64,000 nucleotides of DNA from Streptococcus mitis. GTDB taxonomy: Bacteria > Bacillota > Bacilli > Lactobacillales > Streptococcaceae. Of the stretch, positions 58,291 to 64,000 are shown one piece after another (within the stretch, counting starts at the first letter, position 1; every line of letters starts with the position of its first letter). The DNA lies in NCBI RefSeq assembly GCF_013305725.1, contig NZ_CP047883.1, forward strand, positions 1,467,001 to 1,531,000, in the 5' to 3' direction. The translations under genes were made by a program, and so were the position numbers. The notes beneath the pieces are model-generated. The model worked only from the letters and a program-made list of their open reading frames with translations, was not told the origin of the DNA and ran no database searches.

Positions 58291-59985
58291 TTATTCTAAT
58301 AATTCTAAAACTTTATCATAAAAAGCATTAGCCAAATACCTTCCTCTATTTTCAATTGCAGCAATAGTAAAATCTTTAATATCCCATTCCATTGCATACT
58401 TAGTTCTATAGGACTGAGTATGTTTCCTTTTATTTTTAAAAATTAGTTCTTTCATTTGAGGGTAACTTGACTTACGATATGCTGAAATCTTTTCACCAAC
58501 ATCAACATCTCCTAAATCATTATTTGGTTGCTTTTCGAAAACTACAAGATTCCCAATCAAATATTCTGGAGACAGTTCTCCGTTTGTAGCATTTTTTTTC
58601 GCTCTGATATGCTCAATAGAGTATTCATCATCATCTCTGGTTCGATATTCAGCTCCTGCACCATGATTTATGACATCTAGCCAATTGTTTAGTGTATAGA
58701 TGGCATATGTAGATAACATTTTTTCATGTCCAGAACCTTCCCAGCGATCACTATCATCCCATCTTAATTTGGTAAAATTATTCAAGAAATCTTCAAGGTC
58801 AGGCAATAATTCGCGCATCTTTACTTTTAACTTTTTAATTTCAACCATAATTTCTCGCTCAGACAGCGGCTTTCCTGTGACTTCACTTAACAGTGTTTTG
58901 CTAAACCTCAGGTATTCTTCCTCTAGATTACTAAAATCAGTTTGAGGAGAAATAGCTCGAATAAATTCAAATACAGTTAGCAACTCAAAAAGCGACACTT
59001 TAGCATGTCTCCCAAAAGATGTTTCTTGTATCGAGATAATTATAGGTAATAACTGTCTAGAAGGAGAAATCTTAAGCAACCACTTCAAATTTCTTCCAAT
59101 TTTATTATCTGTTCCTGAATTAATTTTTAATTCTTTAATTTCTGTTGCGACTGATAATAAAGAATCTAAAAAATTGAGATATTCAGAGGTATCTAATTCA
59201 TCAAGAAAGGAAGTATATAGGCTATGTTCTGAAAGTTCATAGTGTATCTCCCACCACTTCGAAATAAATTCATCGATAGAGATATTCATTTGACTGGTTG
59301 TTTGAACCAAATTATTCCATTTTTGCAAGACAACATCATCCCCAGTTGGAGGCAATCTTCTTTCTGTAGCATAAAATAGACTGTGCTTAATTAAATCAAC
59401 ATCATTCAACGAAATACCACGAGTATTTAATCTGCCGAAAAGTAAGTTACTCTCTAGTTCGTCATTGACAATTATTACAGATATCTTCGTTCTTAACAAA
59501 TGATCTAATAATGCCTGTTTGTCAACTTCTTTTTCAGAAACTAAAGTAGTAAAATAATTTTTAGCTCTATTGAATGGATGACGCTTTTCATCTTGCGTAA
59601 GCCTTGAATTTTCAGCAATTTTAACCCAAACACTATTTTGTTCATCGTTAAATTTCAAAGGAAGATATCCATCGTTTTTTTCAATACTCCCGAGAGAAGC
59701 AATTAATAACAGCAAGGTAATAATTCTTTGCTGACCGTCAACCAATTCATAGTTGTTTTCTGAATCCTTCTTATAAACAATAATGTTTCCCCAATAGTCA
59801 GTATTCATATCTGCTTTAGCAAATGAATGACAGAGATCAGAAAACAACTCTTCCCATTGCTTTTCACTCCATGAATACTTTCGCTGATAAAGAGGAATCG
59901 AGAAGTAGCAAATCTGCTCGTCCTTAGTTAAAAATGTCGAAAATAAATTTTTGATTGTACTTTCTTGTGCAACATTGATATCCAT
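58291..59985 (-). CDS. DUF262/DUF1524 (GmrSD-like) protein
   Basis: A 564-residue protein. The N-terminal DUF262 (ParB-like NTPase/nuclease fold) has IPLYQRKYSWSEKQWEEL (about residues 33-50) and LVDGQQRIITL (about 78). The C-terminal DUF1524 HNH-type region has YSIEHIRAKKNA (about 450) and GNLVVFEKQPNND, where the His and Asn would be catalytic. GmrSD proteins cut modified phage DNA. Here the gene is the third of an operon with a BcgI-like pair, 3 bp after the B-subunit gene. It could add a second effector or an independent type IV activity. Confidence 0.83.
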   Translation of the reverse strand: MDINVAQESTIKNLFSTFLTKDEQICYFSIPLYQRKYSWSEKQWEELFSDLCHSFAKADMNTDYWGNIIVYKKDSENNYELVDGQQRIITLLLLIASLGSIEKNDGYLPLKFNDEQNSVWVKIAENSRLTQDEKRHPFNRAKNYFTTLVSEKEVDKQALLDHLLRTKISVIIVNDELESNLLFGRLNTRGISLNDVDLIKHSLFYATERRLPPTGDDVVLQKWNNLVQTTSQMNISIDEFISKWWEIHYELSEHSLYTSFLDELDTSEYLNFLDSLLSVATEIKELKINSGTDNKIGRNLKWLLKISPSRQLLPIIISIQETSFGRHAKVSLFELLTVFEFIRAISPQTDFSNLEEEYLRFSKTLLSEVTGKPLSEREIMVEIKKLKVKMRELLPDLEDFLNNFTKLRWDDSDRWEGSGHEKMLSTYAIYTLNNWLDVINHGAGAEYRTRDDDEYSIEHIRAKKNATNGELSPEYLIGNLVVFEKQPNNDLGDVDVGEKISAYRKSSYPQMKELIFKNKRKHTQSYRTKYAMEWDIKDFTIAAIENRGRYLANAFYDKVLELLE

Positions 59986-59988
59986 GTG

Positions 59989-61002
59989 TTATTGTTCCAT
60001 CTTTTGTATTATGCGATTTTCCATTCGCTTCATGTATTGTTCCATGAATTGAAAATCAGGTAATTTATTCTTTGTAGGTAACATTATTTTTGTTCTCAGA
60101 AATCTTCTTTTTGATAATGTATGCCCATGATTAAATACTCCAAAATATTGAGAAAGCATTCTCACAATAAATAAATTACAATATTCGTCAAGTTCATCTT
60201 TCGATTTTATAGAAATACAGTTAATATCATCCATGGAATAGTCATATGGATGAAAGTAAGCTAATCCTGCCCCCCCATCACCTATCTTATTCCATGAAAT
60301 GGTGTTTCTCGGGTAAAAATTTTTAGGCGAAAGTTCCCAACTCTTGAAACCATTAAATTCTTTTTTTGCCGATATATAAGGCAATGGAGTTTCATGATCT
60401 ATTTTTGATTTAATAATATCAAAATAGTCTGAAACTAAATACTCTCCCCACTCAACTTCATCTAATTCTCTAAAATCAGTAATTATATGCTGTTTAGGAA
60501 GCTGATAATTATTATTGATCTTATTTAATTTGTTTTGAACATATTCTCCCATAAAATTCCAATCAGGAAAGCCAAGATCTGTAATTGGTAGAGACACTCT
60601 TTTTTTCTTAAGCCTACCTAAAGTTGCTCCATTCCCTCCCCAGTTCAAAACCTCTAATTGTTTCTTAATAATAGGAATCAAAAACATTGCAACATTTTTA
60701 TTTAAATATTCATTATAGAGAAGTTGGACGTTTTGACCAGTATAAAAATCCGCTTCTTGGTAAAAAACTGTTTGAGTATCCAAACCAATTATGATAACAT
60801 TTCCCTTATTTATTGGATATGATTGTTTGGATACAAACATATCTAATCCATTGTTACTTTTGGAGCGAGTAATATATGGAAAAATTTTTTCACCATCATC
60901 AATTAGTTTATTTTTATCTATTCCATTCAATGTCGAATGAAGTGTAAAAACTTTTTCATCACCTAGTAAAAAGGTCCCCCATTTTTTATTTCTTATCATC
61001 AT
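59989..61002 (-). CDS. Type IIB/BcgI-like specificity subunit (B subunit)
   Basis: A 337-residue DNA-recognition protein with two target-recognition domains in tandem, each opening with a KWGTFLLGD/EWGEYLVSD-type block and ending with a dimerising helix (residues about 1-165 and 166-337). LKKKRVSLPITDLGFPDWNFMGEYVQNKL is the BcgI-B and type I S linker pattern. Its length matches BcgI B (about 341). It dictates which bipartite site the A subunit modifies and cuts. It overlaps the A-subunit gene by 17 bp. Confidence 0.83.
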   Translation of the reverse strand: MMIRNKKWGTFLLGDEKVFTLHSTLNGIDKNKLIDDGEKIFPYITRSKSNNGLDMFVSKQSYPINKGNVIIIGLDTQTVFYQEADFYTGQNVQLLYNEYLNKNVAMFLIPIIKKQLEVLNWGGNGATLGRLKKKRVSLPITDLGFPDWNFMGEYVQNKLNKINNNYQLPKQHIITDFRELDEVEWGEYLVSDYFDIIKSKIDHETPLPYISAKKEFNGFKSWELSPKNFYPRNTISWNKIGDGGAGLAYFHPYDYSMDDINCISIKSKDELDEYCNLFIVRMLSQYFGVFNHGHTLSKRRFLRTKIMLPTKNKLPDFQFMEQYMKRMENRIIQKMEQ

Positions 61003-62947
61003 TCACCTCAAATAAATATCCTCTGCCATGAGCATACATATCAAATTGAAAACTCAGATAATCTGCAATAGTCTTTTCAAAATCAGCAGCACTTGGTATC
61101 TCATCATTGAAATAGTAAAAACTGTGTAACCATTCATCTTCTGCTTGGATTGTCGATTTCACCATAAACTTAGTCGTGTAATTTTCTTCATCTCCATTAA
61201 TAACATCAAACAAGTAACGTCTCCTTTCTTTTGCGTTACCATCATCAACCAAACCGATGTGTTTTCTTACAACAAAACCATCCTCCTCAAAATTAATAAA
61301 TTTAACTTTTTTTCTATCAATATCATGTGGTTTTCCTGCCTCAAAAACTGCAATAACAGGATTAGTCCCCACTCCATGGAAAGTATCTTTATTTACAGTA
61401 ATTACTATATCTAAAGTATGTTTTTCAAGAATTTTTTTCTTATATTCCTTTTCTTCCTTAGATTTACCAACCATAGTTGATTGAGGGACAATAACCGCTA
61501 GTTTCCCCCCAGTCACCAGCATATCTAACGCATGGCGAATAAAATTAATTTCTGTTAGGGTTTTATCTGTTTTCCCTTGGGAATACGGGGGATTAAACAA
61601 GATTTTATTTACTCTCTGCTTTTGGATCTCTTCACCGGTAACAGAAAACATATCATTTAACTGTAGATTACTTTTGCCATCCCCTCGTAGAATCATGTTC
61701 GTTGTCGCTACGGTGAACATCTTTTCCTGCAACTCTATCCCCAGTAGTTGATGCTGTTTAATATGTTTGATTTCGTCCTCATCTTTTGCTAGCTTAGTCA
61801 TTCTATTCATTGCAGAAATCAAAAAAGCACCACTACCGCAAGCAGGATCTAACACGTAATCGGTTGGCAACACATTAATCAATTCCGTCATAAGCGTTGT
61901 AATATGATGAGGTGTCAAAACGATTCCAAGACCATTTCCATCACTACCACCATATTTTACAAACTCACCATAGAAATTGCCTAAAATATCGTAATCTGTA
62001 TTTTGTTTAAAGTGATGGATAACTTTATCTTGTAGTTTTTTAGTAAAATAATGAAGCGGTGTAACTCCTAATGTTTCGTTTTTTTCATTTAGTCGAACAT
62101 TCGTTGCTAAAAATGAGAACTTATTGAGAAGAATATTGACCTTGTCTTCTGGCATAACACCTTCAGATGCAATGTAATCTTTAACTGCTTTTAGAATTCT
62201 CATTCCATCATTATCAATTGCTGGTCTTGTTTTATCCTCTGTACCATCAGTTTTTTTAGGATACTTATTACCTGTCAATTTTTTAATATCAAAATCTTCC
62301 TCATTAAGGGCTAAAAGAATTGCAGAAATTACTGTTGCTTTATTCTCACCTTCGAGCGAAGCGTAGTTTCGTAAATCTTCATGTAGTTCTTTTGAAACAT
62401 TTTGTAATTCAAAAATACGTTTTTGCTCAATAGAGTATTCATTAAGTACATTTACTGAATACCATTCATTTATATTGTTTGGATGAAGTTCCTGAAGATC
62501 AGTTAACTTTGGAAGTTCTTTTTCAGTAATTCCTTCTTCAGTGATAGAAACCAATATAGGTTGAATGCTATGAAATTCCTCATCTCCAGTAATACCTATT
62601 GCGATTACTTCATCAAAAGAGCTTGTTTTCGTTACGATATGGTTTGCGTAGTGTACAGCACCATTTACAGCAAAACCTGACAATGATGGAATGTCTTTAG
62701 CAATAGAACCATCCTCGGTAAGTTTAATAAGTTTATCACTGTCCCTTTTATCTTCAATCACAATAAGATAATCTAAAATCTGCATAACAAATTCAGGCTT
62801 TCCAACTCCAGATTTACCTTGTTTGCTAGCTCCTTTTAGTGCTTTAGCAATTTCTGGATGAGAAGAACCTTGCTCATCATATCGGACACCAAATTTTTCT
62901 ATCTCTCTTCTAACATATTGATCAGTTGCTGTTGCTTCATTGGCCAT
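60986..62947 (-). CDS. BcgI-like type IIB restriction-modification A subunit (nuclease-methylase fusion)
   Basis: A 653-residue protein. An N-terminal nuclease motif P-E-x12-E-D-K (residues about 51-67) is followed by a helical region (170-320) and an N6-adenine methyltransferase domain with motif I LDPACGSGAFL (about 369) and the catalytic NPPY (ILFNPPYSQG, about 454). Size and order match BcgI A (about 637). Such enzymes cut on both sides of their site and also methylate it, so no separate methylase is needed. First gene of the operon; promoter and dyad lie just upstream. A type IIG origin cannot be excluded. Confidence 0.83.
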   Translation of the reverse strand: MANEATATDQYVRREIEKFGVRYDEQGSSHPEIAKALKGASKQGKSGVGKPEFVMQILDYLIVIEDKRDSDKLIKLTEDGSIAKDIPSLSGFAVNGAVHYANHIVTKTSSFDEVIAIGITGDEEFHSIQPILVSITEEGITEKELPKLTDLQELHPNNINEWYSVNVLNEYSIEQKRIFELQNVSKELHEDLRNYASLEGENKATVISAILLALNEEDFDIKKLTGNKYPKKTDGTEDKTRPAIDNDGMRILKAVKDYIASEGVMPEDKVNILLNKFSFLATNVRLNEKNETLGVTPLHYFTKKLQDKVIHHFKQNTDYDILGNFYGEFVKYGGSDGNGLGIVLTPHHITTLMTELINVLPTDYVLDPACGSGAFLISAMNRMTKLAKDEDEIKHIKQHQLLGIELQEKMFTVATTNMILRGDGKSNLQLNDMFSVTGEEIQKQRVNKILFNPPYSQGKTDKTLTEINFIRHALDMLVTGGKLAVIVPQSTMVGKSKEEKEYKKKILEKHTLDIVITVNKDTFHGVGTNPVIAVFEAGKPHDIDRKKVKFINFEEDGFVVRKHIGLVDDGNAKERRRYLFDVINGDEENYTTKFMVKSTIQAEDEWLHSFYYFNDEIPSAADFEKTIADYLSFQFDMYAHGRGYLFEVNDDKK

Positions 62948-62980
62948 AGTTTTTCACTTCCTTAAGTTTATCATCTCCCA

Positions 62981-63029
62981 TTATATCAAAGAAAGTAGCA
63001 AATTACTTAAAAAATTGCTACTTTCTTTG
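62981..63029 (-). promoter_or_regulatory. -10 box with a perfect 15-bp inverted repeat upstream of the RM operon
   Basis: CAAAGAAAGTAGCAA (62987-63001) and its exact complement (63015-63029) flank a 13-bp spacer. TATAAT (62981-62986) abuts the left arm on the minus strand. The dyad could be an operator controlling the RM operon or a terminator relic of the 63035 gene; it has no T-run. Confidence 0.6.
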
Positions 63030-63034
63030 CATAT

Positions 63035-63295
63035 TTATATACTTAATTTTCTTATTAATTGACTTTCACTCACTTCAAAATGAAAATAATGATCTCGCCC
63101 ATCCTTAGAATTCTCTTTATTAAGTTTGAAGTAGTTTTTCTGATTCATTGCCATTGTTCTAAGGATGTCATCAACTAGAAAAGTTAATGGAACATCCATT
63201 GAAGAATACTTCTGGAAGTCTTCTTCAAATCGAATATAGTTGTCTGAGAAATAGTCCATCTGTAATCTATTCTCATAGAGTTCTTTTCTACTCAT
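63035..63295 (-). CDS. DUF5960-like small protein (mobile-element remnant)
   Basis: An 86-residue charged cytosolic protein (FSDNYIRFEEDFQKYS; LVDDILRTMAMNQKNYFKL). It resembles the small DUF5960 genes that follow umuC and YolD-type genes in Tn5252-family elements. It overlaps the YolD-like gene by 8 bp. Function unknown. Family match is from memory. Confidence 0.5.
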   Translation of the reverse strand: MSRKELYENRLQMDYFSDNYIRFEEDFQKYSSMDVPLTFLVDDILRTMAMNQKNYFKLNKENSKDGRDHYFHFEVSESQLIRKLSI

Positions 63296-63650
63296 AGGTA
63301 ACCTCTTCTAATAACTGTATGCTCAAGAAGTCTTCCACTTGAATCAATCGGTATCCTTCATAGGTCTTGATGGATACTTCTTTTGCTGAAATTTCTCTCA
63401 CTTCACCAATCAAAGTTACTTTTTGAGTTTTTTGTTTGACTATAAAGCGACCCTTTAAATTCCCAACATAAACCTGAGAAAGTAACAATAATTTTTCTGT
63501 TCTGTTCAAGTCACTAGTTAGATCGACACGATATTTCTCTTCCCCTAGTGATGTGGTATGTTCAGATAAAAAGAAGCCCATCCACTTTTGCATACCTGAG
63601 TCTTGATATTCTCGGGCAGACTGATAGGGCAAATATGAACGTTCAATCAT
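63288..63650 (-). CDS. YolD-like protein (mobile-element remnant)
   Basis: A 120-residue protein: an opening like MIERSYLPYQSAREYQDSGMQKWMGFFLSEHT is seen in the YolD-like families that neighbour UmuC-type polymerases, and a beta-rich second half (KQKTQKVTLIGEVREIS...SIKTYEGYRLIQVED). YolD/UmuC pairs are carried by Tn5252-type integrative elements and prophages. It overlaps the truncated umuC by 4 bp. Confidence 0.7.
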   Translation of the reverse strand: MIERSYLPYQSAREYQDSGMQKWMGFFLSEHTTSLGEEKYRVDLTSDLNRTEKLLLLSQVYVGNLKGRFIVKQKTQKVTLIGEVREISAKEVSIKTYEGYRLIQVEDFLSIQLLEEVTYE

Positions 63651-63946
63651 TTTAAACCATCTAGTTCACCAGCAGAATGACCTCCGATTAGTTTACTTCT
63701 AACAATGCTTCTTGATGCTGACTCAAGGGCATTGGCTTTTAAAAGTGAAGAGAACCCAAACTGATCTCGGATGATGTCAATCGCTGATTGGAGCCTTTCT
63801 TCTTTTTCTATTTTTTCAACATCATCAAATAAAGAAACTAGTTCAAACGATTCATTCACTAGACCTGAATAGTTGACGGCAACGTTCCTTACGGCACCTG
63901 AACTGTATTTCTGATGAAATAACTGTAAAACCACATTAGTTAGCAT
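63647..63946 (-). pseudogene. C-terminal fragment of a UmuC-like Y-family DNA polymerase
   Basis: Only 99 residues remain, from MLTNVVLQLFHQKYSSGAVRNVAV to LIGGHSAGELDGLK, the little-finger/C-terminal region of Tn5252-type ImpB/UmuC (about 470 residues in full). A TAG stop lies three codons before the ATG, and the DNA upstream to the window end is unrelated, so the catalytic part is lost. It marks the edge of a decayed integrative element. Confidence 0.75.
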
Positions 63947-64000
63947 ACCCGTCTAATTAGTTGGTTCAATCTTTTTTGTAAGTTGATTGATTTTTTATTT

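Noticed and set aside
58291..62947. Calling the RM trio a type I HsdR-HsdM-HsdS system
   Set aside because: There is no DEAD-box HsdR; the nuclease motif sits at the start of the methylase protein, as in BcgI-type enzymes.

Overview
The window looks like chromosome from a Streptococcus of the mitis group, most likely S. pneumoniae or a near relative such as S. mitis or S. pseudopneumoniae. The evidence is pyruvate oxidase SpxB, lactate oxidase LctO, the copY-cupA-copA operon, duplicated thiamin-salvage operons under TPP riboswitches, the giant LPXTG serine protease PrtA, a choline-binding amidase and RUP-like short repeats. From memory, gene order resembles the pneumococcal region from the DegV/manA genes to the ABC genes beside prtA, read in reverse. 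The strain-specific parts argue for caution about the exact species.

Layout. 0-8.7 kb holds housekeeping and transport genes: a DegV end, a BaiN-like flavoprotein, DUF1697, a MerR/TipAS regulator, an NSS transporter with a hairpin leader, manA, a GH1 6-phospho-beta-glucosidase, a SemiSWEET and small proteins. 8.8-14 kb carries spxB with cre-like sites and the copper operon with two CopY operators. 14-23.5 kb is a thiamin-salvage block: a riboswitch plus thiD on the plus strand; a riboswitch plus ykoE-like S component, ecfA, ecfT, tenA, thiW, thiM, thiE; and a second riboswitch-tenA-thiM-thiE unit. 23.6-30.3 kb holds lctO, pyrF-pyrE behind a PyrR attenuator, and murD-murG-divIB. 30.3-39.6 kb holds a bacteriocin-type ABC exporter (DUF1430), DUF3165, typA, an RsuA-like pseudouridine synthase, rhodanese/YqgQ and a NarL-type two-component system.

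39.7-43.2 kb is a probable bacteriocin relic. It has a BceAB/FtsX-type ABC pair, a 35-residue membrane peptide and two paralogous lanthipeptide-like precursor genes that I found by reading the intergenic DNA; one has a clear frameshift and neither has a modification enzyme nearby. 43.4-54.8 kb holds a LysR regulator with a leaderless start, a choline-binding Amidase_3 protein, two unknown membrane proteins and prtA. 55-58 kb has a degenerate tRNA-Thr-like sequence and an ABC-2 exporter (two permeases plus ATPase).

58.3-64 kb is accessory DNA. A three-gene operon encodes a BcgI-like type IIB restriction-modification pair (a nuclease-methylase A subunit and a specificity B subunit) joined to a DUF262/DUF1524 GmrSD-like protein. 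It abuts remnants of a Tn5252-type integrative element (truncated umuC, YolD-like, DUF5960-like). This operon is the best candidate for an under-described defence system. Coding starts were chosen from Shine-Dalgarno spacing or family length where the longest reading frame looked over-extended.
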